A stretch of DNA of 32,947 nt, from contig JBCDJG010000056.1 in assembly GCA_038748065.1 (NCBI GenBank), positions 1 through 32,947 on the forward strand. Direction: 5' to 3'. Origin of the DNA: JBCDJG01 sp038748065. GTDB taxonomy: Bacteria > Pseudomonadota > Gammaproteobacteria > Pseudomonadales > Halieaceae. The notes beneath the pieces were generated by a model, which worked only from the letters and a program-made list of their open reading frames with translations, did not search any database and was not told where the DNA came from. The translations under genes and the position numbers were made by a program. Each line of letters opens with the position of its first letter. The first letter of the stretch is position 1. Positions 1-7,730 of the stretch are shown here, piece after piece.

Positions 1-1345
1 GGCTGGGCTCAAGGAAATTCTCGGCAACACCTGGCGGCCCAAAGCCGTGGAACTGAGGGATGCCCTTGCCGTTATTATCGGCAACCACGTCTTCAAGCAG
101 TACGAAGGTCTCTCCATCAACGTCTATACCGTCATCGGCATTGCCACGCGTCAGAATGTTTCGGCCAGTAAAGCTGTTATTTGGGGTGCGCGGCCCGTCA
201 ATACCATCGCCGCTCGAAAGGTTGCCATTTCCCTCAGCGATCACGGTATCGAAGACTACATCACCATAGACATTCAGTTCGAAGCCGTCCTGGGAGTTGT
301 TCACTGCGGAGCTATCGCTGATGTTCACGTCACCAATGGTGCAGGGGCCAGTGGGCGATGGGGCCTGAGTGTCACAGCTTTCGATCTGAAAACCATCGGC
401 CATGATGGTATTGGGATAGTCGTTCAGGATTTCTTCAACCACAGAAAACTCTTCGCCGAGAGTGGGCAGATCGCCGCTGCGCAAGCCGTTGTTCATGGCG
501 TGGCTGCCGGAAATCGTCACGGTGTCAATACGGCCATAAATGTGGCTGACGTCGTCGAACACCGGGTGAATCTCAAAGCCTTCGCCGCCGTTGCCATTGG
601 CCTCAGAGTCGATAATCGTTACGTCGCCTGCGAGCACTTCAAGATTGAAACCATCGTGCCCAAGCTGGGCGCCCAGGGCGCTTTCAAACACTGAGCCAAA
701 ATTGCCATTGGCGGTACAGCGCGTGATGCTGATGGAGCCACCGGCGGTAATCTCGACGCCATCGTTGCCGTTGCCGTCGAAGTTCGAATCCACCAGCATG
801 ACATTGCCGCTGTTACGGATGTCAACGCCGTCGACACCGGCATCGATAGCCTGCACCTGATCCAGCACTACATCACCAGTGATGTCTTCAAGGTGGATAG
901 CATCGCGATCTGGAGAGGTGACCGTCAGGCCGCGCAGCGTAACGTTACCCGGAAACGGCGTTAGGGCGTTCCAGATGCCTCTGCTGCCAGCCGTGGGTTC
1001 GATGGACACCGCGCCGTTACCGAAGGCTGTGATTTCAAGGTCCGCGGGCCCCGCAGCGATCGCCGAACCCATGCGGCTGATGTCGGCTGCAGCGTAGGTG
1101 CCCGCCAGCACCTCGACGGTCGCTGCGCCTGGGCCTGCATTATCGATGCCTTCCTGAAGCGAGCTGAAACAGCTTGTGCCGACAGTGCCGTTGCCGCCAC
1201 AGTTGCCGCCGCTGGCATCGACGTAAACCGGGTTCGCGGCGAAAAGCGCGGGCGCATAGCCTAACGCTAAGGCGAGCCCTAAACGACGCGCTACTCGCGC
1301 AGGTGAGCCCAATTCAGCGCCCGCAAAACAATATCTCCACCTCAT
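1..1345 (-). CDS. Secreted right-handed parallel beta-helix repeat protein, C-terminus beyond window
   Basis: The minus-strand frame stays open from an ATG at 1345 to the left edge, giving at least 448 codons without a stop. GGAG lies about 9 bases upstream of the ATG. The N-terminus has an arginine-rich start and a hydrophobic stretch ending in ALFAA (about residues 20-37), so export is likely. A VYVDASGGNCGGNG segment follows, typical of the start of secreted beta-helix proteins. Beyond about residue 100 it consists of loosely repeated units in which an N/D/G-rich turn precedes G(F/V)(E/D)(I/L) strands, for example GNDGVEIT, GGEGFEIH, SQDGFELN and ADDGIDVD. That is the PbH1 pattern. Substrate or function is not evident: such proteins include polysaccharide lyases and surface adhesins, and no catalytic motif is recognised. 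Family fold is fairly sure; function is unknown. Confidence 0.8.
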   Translation of the reverse strand, partial: MRWRYCFAGAELGSPARVARRLGLALALGYAPALFAANPVYVDASGGNCGGNGTVGTSCFSSLQEGIDNAGPGAATVEVLAGTYAAADISRMGSAIAAGPADLEITAFGNGAVSIEPTAGSRGIWNALTPFPGNVTLRGLTVTSPDRDAIHLEDITGDVVLDQVQAIDAGVDGVDIRNSGNVMLVDSNFDGNGNDGVEITAGGSISITRCTANGNFGSVFESALGAQLGHDGFNLEVLAGDVTIIDSEANGNGGEGFEIHPVFDDVSHIYGRIDTVTISGSHAMNNGLRSGDLPTLGEEFSVVEEILNDYPNTIMADGFQIESCDTQAPSPTGPCTIGDVNISDSSAVNNSQDGFELNVYGDVVFDTVIAEGNGNLSSGDGIDGPRTPNNSFTGRNILTRGNADDGIDVDGETFVLLEDVVADNNGKGIPQFHGFGPPGVAENFLEPS

Positions 1346-1597
1346 GAACCACTCCAGTCATGATCATTACCTGCCGATTTGCTTTATGGGAGCCGATCTT
1401 AATATCTTTGCCGACTTTGACATTCATAGGATGGGCTGGTCTGCCGCGGCACGTTTTGGTCTCGCCGGGCTGCCGGGACTATGTTGCCCCGTTACTCTCC
1501 TACTTGCAGTAGTTTAGCGTATTTGGCGTGGAATCAAAGCCCACACGAGTCTGGTATGAGTTAACCTCGCAAATTAGATAAGCCCTAGCCCCGCCCG

Positions 1598-2701
1598 CTA
1601 CTTTGCGCGCTCAGGCGCAGCAATCGGCTTCACCTCGTAATCGATGTCGATAGGTGTGGGCCCCTCAGCCTCGCCGATCAGTTGCCTCATCTGGAGCCGA
1701 AAACGCTCGACCAGATCCCGCTTCATCATGAACCGGCGGAAGTCGCCTGGCGACGTATTGTGATGGAGCACCGATTGATAGCCGCCAGGGGCTTCGATGT
1801 CATAGCGCACTGGAAACTGAAGCCAGGTTCCCTGCATCTCCTCCGACAGCATCCAGTTCAGGTAGAGTTTCGCTGCGGCCTTGTTCTTCGCCTGACTGGG
1901 AATCGCCGCAGTCTGGAACCAGGTTAGGAAATAGTCTTCCTTGGGCAGTAGAAATTCGGTGTCGCTGCCGGGCATTGGTTCGAAGGCCCAGAAGGTGGTG
2001 AAACTGGCCGCGTACCAGCCGTTATTGATGGCGACGTAGGGCATCGCCGTGCCGCGCACCCAGACGGGATCATTGGCAACCAGTTTTTCCAAGTACTCCC
2101 AGCCGTACTTCTCCTTCAGGTTCCAGAACTGGTATAGCACTGCATCATCATCGTGGGGGTAGGTCAGGATGATCTTTTCTCGCAGTTGCGGATCCAAATA
2201 GTCGAGTGCATCTCGCGGGGGCTCGTCAACCATCCCGGTATTCACAAAATTACTGAACGTCACCCCATAGATACTGGTCCATCTACCGTGAGGGTCTTTG
2301 TGGTCTGGGAACACCTTGTCCCAGTGCTTTGGTTTATAGGCCTGAAGCAGCCCGCGCTCGGCGTAGTACTCGAAGTCATGCAGGGTCTGGAACTGGATGA
2401 CATCAGGCACATTCTCTTCGCCACCCGACGCCCTGGCGTTATCGTATCGTGGCGCGTGATTGAGACTGACGTCGACCGTATGCTCGACGTTCAGCTCAGG
2501 AAAACGAGCCTTGAATCGATCAAAGTAGTAATCAATCTGGTCAGGTTTATCACCGCCCGCCCGAAGGACAAAGTTACCGCCCTCGGCCAGCGCCTCAGCG
2601 TAGAGCTGATCGAGAGACTTCGTTTCTATCTCAACCGCACGCGCGCTTCCCTGACCAACTATCAAACCGACTACCATGAATCCGAGCAGGATGTTCTGCA
2701 T
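1598..2701 (-). CDS. Periplasmic extracellular solute-binding protein (ABC-type), orphan
   Basis: This 367-aa protein has a signal peptide (MQNILLGFMVVGLIVGQGSA) followed by a mature domain of the SBP_bac class: a DVIQFQTLHDFEYYA segment in the N-lobe and a C-terminal AAKLYLNWMLSEEMQGTW segment common in iron/polyamine/thiamine-type binding proteins. The ATG at 2701 is chosen over an upstream in-frame start because AAGGAG lies 9 bases before it and the signal peptide begins there. The ligand cannot be read from the sequence. No permease or ATPase gene lies next to it; the next gene in its direction is the beta-helix protein. It is divergent from a LysR gene, which probably controls it. Family assignment is firm; whether it works with a distant transporter or as a sensor is open. 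Confidence 0.85.
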   Translation of the reverse strand: MQNILLGFMVVGLIVGQGSARAVEIETKSLDQLYAEALAEGGNFVLRAGGDKPDQIDYYFDRFKARFPELNVEHTVDVSLNHAPRYDNARASGGEENVPDVIQFQTLHDFEYYAERGLLQAYKPKHWDKVFPDHKDPHGRWTSIYGVTFSNFVNTGMVDEPPRDALDYLDPQLREKIILTYPHDDDAVLYQFWNLKEKYGWEYLEKLVANDPVWVRGTAMPYVAINNGWYAASFTTFWAFEPMPGSDTEFLLPKEDYFLTWFQTAAIPSQAKNKAAAKLYLNWMLSEEMQGTWLQFPVRYDIEAPGGYQSVLHHNTSPGDFRRFMMKRDLVERFRLQMRQLIGEAEGPTPIDIDYEVKPIAAPERAK

Positions 2702-2782
2702 GCCGACTAACTCCTTTTGCAATGGCCCACCTGCGCACGGCAGGCTTTTCTCAAGCGTGGCGTAAACAACGAAAGGACGCAC

Positions 2783-2799
2783 TTTAGATTATTTCTAAA
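2783..2799. promoter_or_regulatory. Dyad in divergent promoter region, SBP side
   Basis: TTTAGA-N5-TCTAAA is a perfect 6-bp inverted repeat, with an overlapping TTATTT-CT-AAATAA dyad at 2789-2802. It lies in the AT-rich 154-bp gap between the divergent solute-binding protein and LysR genes. It could be a LysR site or part of the promoter for the minus-strand gene. Confidence 0.4.
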
Positions 2800-2830
2800 T
2801 AAGAGATAATGCGGCTATCGCGGGAATTTT

Positions 2831-2849
2831 TATCCCGTATTTGGGGATA
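2831..2849. promoter_or_regulatory. Candidate LysR operator (TATCCC-N7-GGGATA)
   Basis: This perfect 6-bp inverted repeat lies just upstream of the LysR start codon and matches the usual LysR-box architecture (short dyad, T-N11-A-like). A second dyad, CGGGA-N7-TCCCG (2821-2837), overlaps it. The position fits autorepression plus control of the divergent solute-binding protein gene. The right arm also supplies the GGGG of the likely ribosome binding site. Confidence 0.5.
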
Positions 2850-2855
2850 ACAAAT

Positions 2856-3740
2856 TTGGACGTCATCGCATCCATGCGCGTGTTCGTTGCGGTCGCCCGG
2901 CAAGAGAGATTCGCCGCTGCGGCCAGGTCGCTTGATCTGTCGACCTCTTCTGTCAGCCGCCATCTAATGGAGCTGGAAGCCTGGTTGGGCATCTCACTAT
3001 TGCGTCGAACCACTCGCAGGTTGTCACTCACGGAAGATGGCGCGCGCTTCCTCGCTGAGTGCGAGCGAATCGTTGACGATGTTGAACGACTGCGCGCCTC
3101 AGCCCAAAACTCATTAGAGCAGCCTTCAGGCACTCTGCGGCTCACCGCTCCACTTTTTCTGGCAAAGCACAGCACACAGCATGTAATCCCAGATTTCCTG
3201 GAGACTCACCCAAACGTAAAGGTCGAGCTGAAAGCCCTGGATCGCTTCGTGGATCTCGTTGACGAAGGTTTCGACCTGGCGCTGAGGGTCGGAGACCTGC
3301 CAGACTCCACGCTAATCGCGAGAGGCTTGGGCAACGTTGATCTGCAGATTTTGGCCAGCCCCAGCTACCTGGCTGCTCGTGGGCTACCCGAGACGCCCAA
3401 GGATCTCAAGAATCACAACTGCATTGTCGATAGCGCCGCCAGCTTTCTCAATCGGTGGCCCATGAAATCGGGAGGGAAGCGCCAAGCGATCACTGTGTCT
3501 GGCAACATCACCGTGAACAACGGTGAAATCGCTAGGGATCTTGCACGGCAAGGCCTGGGGCTTGCTCTGCTACCTCATTTCTTCGCAACAGAACAGCTGC
3601 AAACGGGCGAACTGGTCGAAGTGCTCGAGGGCCAGGTCGATAGCAGCATTGGCCTGTTTATCGTCTATCCCCAAAGCCGACATCAAGCGCCCAAGGTGCG
3701 CTCATTTGTGGAGCACGTTATACAGCATTTTGAAAGATAA
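2856..3740 (+). CDS. LysR-family transcriptional regulator
   Basis: About 294 aa, the usual size for the family. The N-terminal winged helix-turn-helix is clear (FAAAARSLDLSTSSVSRHL, then LGISLLRRTTRRLSLTEDG), followed by a linker helix and a periplasmic-binding-protein-like effector domain with LALRVGDLPDSTLIARGLG and an RQGLGLALLPHF segment near the C-terminus. It resembles the CrgA/AaeR-like subgroup that often regulates a divergent neighbour. A TTG at 2856 preceded by GGGG fits the family start (LDVIASMRVFVAVA); TTG 2841 and ATG 2874 are alternatives. It is transcribed away from the solute-binding protein, and their shared gap carries dyads. The effector is unknown. Confidence 0.9.
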   Translation: MDVIASMRVFVAVARQERFAAAARSLDLSTSSVSRHLMELEAWLGISLLRRTTRRLSLTEDGARFLAECERIVDDVERLRASAQNSLEQPSGTLRLTAPLFLAKHSTQHVIPDFLETHPNVKVELKALDRFVDLVDEGFDLALRVGDLPDSTLIARGLGNVDLQILASPSYLAARGLPETPKDLKNHNCIVDSAASFLNRWPMKSGGKRQAITVSGNITVNNGEIARDLARQGLGLALLPHFFATEQLQTGELVEVLEGQVDSSIGLFIVYPQSRHQAPKVRSFVEHVIQHFER

Positions 3741-4049
3741 AGAGCTTGGTTCATTACACGAGTCCTCCATTGTCAGAAATCAGCAGGATAAAGGAGCTGC
3801 ACAAGCGGCGGGATAATCTGCAGATAGCTTTAAATTGTCGTCGTGGTCTCTTATCTGTTCGACGGGCTCTCAGCATGGGAGGTAATAGCTGAGTGAGCGA
3901 ATCTCGATTGATTCAATATTCGGATTGTGGCCGGCCTCTCGACAAGCGGGGGGCATTAACACACTGCCCCCTTACACTCCTCCTGAGAACACAAGTCCTA
4001 CCTGTAGATCGTGCTATCGTTTCACCCCCAATCCGATCAGAGAATCATA
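3741..4049. other. 309-bp intergenic region with a GC-rich hairpin
   Basis: This gap between the LysR gene and the DUF1254 gene has no convincing gene. Short open frames here lack a ribosome site and family features. At 3949-3971 there is a perfect 7-bp stem (GGGGGCA/TGCCCCC) with a 9-base loop and no following T-run. It may be a weak terminator for the LysR gene or an operator for the downstream gene. The promoter of the DUF1254 gene should lie in this gap, but I see no confident -35/-10 pair. Confidence 0.5.
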
Positions 4050-5477
4050 ATGAAGTTGTTTGCTCGCATAAACCTCAGACTTTTCGCACTGATATCGATA
4101 GCCGCGTCTTACTCAACCTCCGCTGATAACTTCGACCCGGGCAGCGCGCCTATCAATGATCGCATGATCTACCATCGCGCCGTGGATGCAGCGGTATGGG
4201 CCATGCCGCTAATGAACTTCAAGTTCTACCGCGATGCACTCGAGGAGGCAGGCGTCGGCCCCAACGATGTCGGCTATTTTTCGCAGCTCCAGGACTGGCG
4301 CTTCCAGACGGCCACGCCCAATAACACAACACCTTACATCATGAACTACTGGAACATGGAAGACGGCCCAGTTGTGATCGACATACCGCCTGCCATTGAA
4401 GGCGTGGCCGTATTCGGTACGATCATGGATGCGTGGCAACGACCACTGGATGATGTGGGTGCAGTCGGACGTGATAGAGGGTTGGGCGCTCGCTATCTCA
4501 TGGTACCGCCTGGTTACGACGGCCCACTCCTGCCAAATGCTCTGGTTTATGAGCAGCAGACTAACTACGGCTTCTCTGTGCTTCGTCCTATTCTGGCGGG
4601 CGGCGCGACCCCCGAAAACCTCAACAAGGCCGTGGCGCTGACCAAACAGATAAAAATCTACCCGCTGTCACAGGCGGGCAAGAAACCGAAAACGCGATAT
4701 GTCGATCTGTACGGGACTCTATTGGAGATGACACCCAGGATGGACGCTGACATCTATGCTCATATCCATCAGATGATCAACGAGGAAGTCGTGCTGGAGC
4801 GTGATATGACGATGATGGGTCTGCTTACGAGACTCGGCATCAAGCGCGGTGAAGCCTTTGACCCCACGGCAAGTCAGCAGGCCATCTTCGCACAGGCGGC
4901 ACCCGAAGCGCTCGAGTACATGATTGAGCAATACCACCGCGTGCTCAATCCCTTCGTTTTTGAAGGCAAAAAATGGTCGGCCCTGGTCCCGAATGGCTCC
5001 CGCGAAACCGAGTGGAGCTACGAGTATCCCTCCTACTACGATTACCATGCCCGCGGTGCGCTCTACTACGCCATCATCACCAGCGTGAAGAACTACGGCA
5101 GCGCCACCTACTATCTAGACCTTGCCGAGACGCCAGACAATCAATGGCTGGACGGCGGCAAGAACTTCAAGCTGACCATGCCCGCCAGCGTACCAGTCAG
5201 GGATTTCTGGGCGATTACGACCTATGACCTCGAAACCGCCTCCTACCTACGTGACATCAAGAAGAGCAGCATCGATTCCACCATGCCCGAGGTGCAAAAG
5301 AATGCGGATGGTTCCACCACGATCTACTTCGGCCCGAAACCGGCGGAGGGCAAAGAGAGTAATTGGCTAAGGACCGATCCCGAACGCAGGTTTTTCCTGC
5401 TCGGGCGCTTCTACGGACCCAAGCCTGCGCTACTGGACGGCAGCTTTGAGTTGAATGATATGGAGTACGCTGATTAG
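4050..5477 (+). CDS. Exported DUF1254/DUF1214 domain protein
   Basis: This 475-aa protein has an N-terminal signal peptide (about residues 1-27, MKLFARINLRLFALISIAA then AYS-type residues). The DUF1254 domain follows (YHRAVDAAVWAMP, TPNNTTPYIMNYWN), then the DUF1214 domain in the last third (YYAIITSVKNYGSATYY, PVRDFWAITTYD, ESNWLRTDPERRFFLLGRFYGP). Both domains in this order are the standard architecture of a widespread, biochemically uncharacterised envelope family. The ATG at 4050 is chosen because the signal peptide begins there; an upstream in-frame ATG would give a non-signal extension. The last 29 coding bases (5429-5457) recur almost exactly at 7680-7708, an unusual duplication of the 3' end. 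It stands alone, convergent with the hydrolase gene. Confidence 0.88.
   Translation: MKLFARINLRLFALISIAASYSTSADNFDPGSAPINDRMIYHRAVDAAVWAMPLMNFKFYRDALEEAGVGPNDVGYFSQLQDWRFQTATPNNTTPYIMNYWNMEDGPVVIDIPPAIEGVAVFGTIMDAWQRPLDDVGAVGRDRGLGARYLMVPPGYDGPLLPNALVYEQQTNYGFSVLRPILAGGATPENLNKAVALTKQIKIYPLSQAGKKPKTRYVDLYGTLLEMTPRMDADIYAHIHQMINEEVVLERDMTMMGLLTRLGIKRGEAFDPTASQQAIFAQAAPEALEYMIEQYHRVLNPFVFEGKKWSALVPNGSRETEWSYEYPSYYDYHARGALYYAIITSVKNYGSATYYLDLAETPDNQWLDGGKNFKLTMPASVPVRDFWAITTYDLETASYLRDIKKSSIDSTMPEVQKNADGSTTIYFGPKPAEGKESNWLRTDPERRFFLLGRFYGPKPALLDGSFELNDMEYAD
5429..5457 (+). repeat. Direct repeat copy 1 (3' end of DUF1254 gene)
   Basis: The first 21 bases (5429-5449) are identical to 7680-7700, and 27 of 29 bases match over 5429-5457 versus 7680-7708. 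Both copies have the same orientation and read in the same codon phase (LLDGSFE followed by L/M-N). The two copies bracket the serine hydrolase gene. Confidence 0.85.
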
Positions 5478-5555
5478 ACAAGGTTTGCGCTCACGTTAAG
5501 CCCTCGCCTTCACCACCCGGTGGGGAGTGTGACCGATTCCGTTGCAATCAACCGA

Positions 5556-7559
5556 TCACGGTGTAAACAAGTTCCACTGGAACCCAGCAATCATCGCGTA
5601 TGCAAAGCTTCCCGCTACCAATAAATAAAGGGCCCTTTTTCGAGTGGTCCAGCCTTCTAATAAAACGGCGGGCAGTACGGTCACTATCATGAGTATGGAC
5701 AGCGTGATGGTGACCCAAATGAACGAGAAGTACGGTTTCGTCACAGCGGCAGGCCAGCCATCAAACAGTGCGCCTGTGGGGTCGCTGGCAATCGAGGCGA
5801 AGCCCAACCCCAAAAACAGCAAAGCAATCAGCCAACTGGCTCCAGAAAGAATCGATATGAAGTAGGCTGCTGTGTGCAGCCGCCCCGCGGGTAACGCGGT
5901 ACCCTTCCGCCACTCCACACAGCTCACTACCAGTAGAGCCATGCTCCCAATCACGGTTAACAAAAATGGCAAAGCAACTCCGGCTATCGAGGTTTTCTCG
6001 ACCCGCTCATAGACATCGAGGCCATTGTCATCAGGGAACAGCCATCTAGCTTTCTCTCCAGGCTCGCCCGCGAAAGACAGCACCCGTCCGTTGTCTAACG
6101 AAGCAAACTGGTCAGGCGCTGTCTCGACGTATCGCCTGGCCTTTTCACCGCTGCCGAATACAAGGAACCCATCATCCGTGGTCCGCGCCGACATGGTTGA
6201 AAGTGTGCTGAAGAACTTGAGAAACCCGCTTCGGCTGCGTCGTGTCTGCAGATAGTCACCTTCGTATCTGGCGGCGCGGTCTTTGAAGTCTGATGGTGGG
6301 CTGGGGGGATCATAGTCAGCAGACGGAAAGAAGTGCTGCAAGAAGTATTCCGGCAAGATTCTCAAGGCAGAGCCCGATGCCGAGTTAGTCGCAATAAATA
6401 TGCCCAGGCCCAACTCGGGAATCATGACCAGCTTGCTCTTCTGATTGAGCCCGCTACCGCCATGGCCAACAAGGGTGTGCTCCCCTGAGGTCCAGGACCA
6501 AAAGCCATAGTTATTGGTACCGCTGCCCGGCGCATGCTGATGCAATGGTTGCAGGAAAAGGCCCGCTGTTTGTGGAGCTAGCACAGTCTTGCCATCAAGG
6601 ACCCCCCGATTGAGATACAGACGCATGAATCGCGCCATATCGACCGCCGTCGCTCGCAAACCACCCGCTGCAGATGTCGTTGGCATGCCGGGCGGGAAAG
6701 ACTGGGAGCGGAACCCGCCGTCAGATAGCTGGTGGCTTTCTGCCAACCTTCCTCGTAGCGCGCGTGTTTCCTCGGAGTCGCGTTCTGGCCCCAGATGATT
6801 GATCTTCATGGTCGAGGACGTCATCTCCAGTGGTCCCAGAAACTTGCTCGAAATGTACTCGTCATAAGGAACACCTGAGACTCGCGCGATAATCTCTCCC
6901 AGAAGTACGTAGCAGAAGTTGCAATAGGCAGTGACCGAACCGGGCGGGTAGACATGTGCCTTTGGTGCCGCTCTTTCAATCTGTTCGCTCACAGGTGCCG
7001 CGACCATCGCAGCATACGGTCCAGTAAACGAGAAGGGCTCATCGAATCCTGCAGTGTGGGAAAGCAGGTGAGCCACTGTGACCGGTCCTTGGCTGGTATC
7101 CAGCGCGATGTCCGGCAGGTAGGTTCGGATATTGGCCTGCAAATCAACCTGGCCCCGCTCAGCCAGTTGTAGAATGGCACTGGCCGTAAACAGTTTGGTT
7201 ATGGACGCAACGATAAACAGGTGTTTTTGTGGGTCAACACGCTCGCCGGTGTCCGCGTTGGCCCAGCCATAGCCTTTGAAGAGCAGGGGCCTCTCCGCCG
7301 AAACCACTGCCACTGCCGAGCCCGCGATACGTTCCTGCGCCATCAGAGCCAGCACAACCCCATCGACGAAAGCCTCTACGTCATCAGGATTTAAGCGGTC
7401 GGCGGGCGAGCCTGTGTCGGCTATGGGGATTTCTGCGACTTCTGCGCCATTTGTATACAGAGCGATGCTGAATAAGCTGCATATAGTGAGGAACCCAGCG
7501 ACCAGACGAAGGCCATTTGTTTTCTGGGCGGTGGCGTGATCTCGACGGGTGCGCGGCAT
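5556..7559 (-). CDS. Beta-lactamase-family serine hydrolase with C-terminal membrane domain
   Basis: This 667-aa protein has an N-terminal hydrophobic export segment (about 18-37) and a class C beta-lactamase/penicillin-binding fold. Ser119-x-x-Lys122 (SITK), Tyr212-x-Asn214 (YCN) and His366-Gly-Gly368 (HGG) form the expected catalytic set. After a linker of about 110 residues, the C-terminus carries four likely membrane segments, roughly between residues 525 and 663. This combination occurs in many envelope esterases/peptidases annotated only as serine hydrolases; the substrate is unknown. The ATG at 7559 has GGAG 5 bases upstream. The gene is single, convergent with the DUF1254 gene, and preceded by an AT-rich region containing a dyad. 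It lies between two copies of a direct repeat, so this block may be a secondary insertion. Confidence 0.9.
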   Translation of the reverse strand: MPRTRRDHATAQKTNGLRLVAGFLTICSLFSIALYTNGAEVAEIPIADTGSPADRLNPDDVEAFVDGVVLALMAQERIAGSAVAVVSAERPLLFKGYGWANADTGERVDPQKHLFIVASITKLFTASAILQLAERGQVDLQANIRTYLPDIALDTSQGPVTVAHLLSHTAGFDEPFSFTGPYAAMVAAPVSEQIERAAPKAHVYPPGSVTAYCNFCYVLLGEIIARVSGVPYDEYISSKFLGPLEMTSSTMKINHLGPERDSEETRALRGRLAESHQLSDGGFRSQSFPPGMPTTSAAGGLRATAVDMARFMRLYLNRGVLDGKTVLAPQTAGLFLQPLHQHAPGSGTNNYGFWSWTSGEHTLVGHGGSGLNQKSKLVMIPELGLGIFIATNSASGSALRILPEYFLQHFFPSADYDPPSPPSDFKDRAARYEGDYLQTRRSRSGFLKFFSTLSTMSARTTDDGFLVFGSGEKARRYVETAPDQFASLDNGRVLSFAGEPGEKARWLFPDDNGLDVYERVEKTSIAGVALPFLLTVIGSMALLVVSCVEWRKGTALPAGRLHTAAYFISILSGASWLIALLFLGLGFASIASDPTGALFDGWPAAVTKPYFSFIWVTITLSILMIVTVLPAVLLEGWTTRKRALYLLVAGSFAYAMIAGFQWNLFTP

Positions 7560-7593
7560 TTTGACTCCGTTGACGATAACTCAATATAGTAAA

Positions 7594-7615
7594 TATATCA
7601 CGATGTAAAGATATA
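7594..7615. promoter_or_regulatory. AT-rich dyad upstream of the serine hydrolase
   Basis: TATATC-N10-GATATA is a perfect inverted repeat. It overlaps a direct repeat of GTAAA(T/G)ATAT starting at 7589 and 7605, 16 bp apart. The segment 7580-7620 is strikingly AT-rich compared with its surroundings and lies about 35 bp upstream of the hydrolase start codon, so it probably holds the promoter and an operator. Confidence 0.4.
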
Positions 7616-7679
7616 TAGCTCTACAGTGAGATACGAGAGACGGACTGTTGTTGGTTTTGTTTGGCGAATTCAGGGGTCA

Positions 7680-7725
7680 GCTACTGGACGGCAGCTTTGA
7701 AATGAATGGAACTCGCAAGCCTTAA
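7680..7725 (+). pseudogene. Remnant of a DUF1254/DUF1214 gene 3' end (direct repeat copy 2)
   Basis: Read on the plus strand this encodes LLDGSFEMNGTRKP and a TAA stop at 7723-7725, against LLDGSFELNDMEYAD at the end of the intact DUF1254 protein. The nucleotide match is 21 identical bases and 27 of 29 overall. The preceding residues (LFGEFRG) loosely resemble the intact LLGRFYG, but the frame is stopped at 7627-7629 and there is no upstream gene body. It lies in the 171-bp gap between the hydrolase and PhlG-like genes. It is best read as a displaced or duplicated gene end left by a rearrangement. Confidence 0.6.
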
Positions 7726-7730
7726 AGGCA

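Noticed and set aside
47..694. 215-codon open frame on the plus strand
   Set aside because: It is antisense to the beta-helix gene, whose frame has a ribosome site, a signal peptide and repeats. The plus-strand protein has no family features.
3893..4126. 77-codon plus-strand frame upstream of the DUF1254 gene
   Set aside because: It overlaps the signal peptide of the DUF1254 protein in another frame and has no family resemblance.
7660..7680. AATTCAGGGGTCAG next to the gene remnant, reminiscent of sequences near REP-type transposase genes
   Set aside because: Only one short copy is seen, with no transposase or paired repeat, so no mobile element is called.
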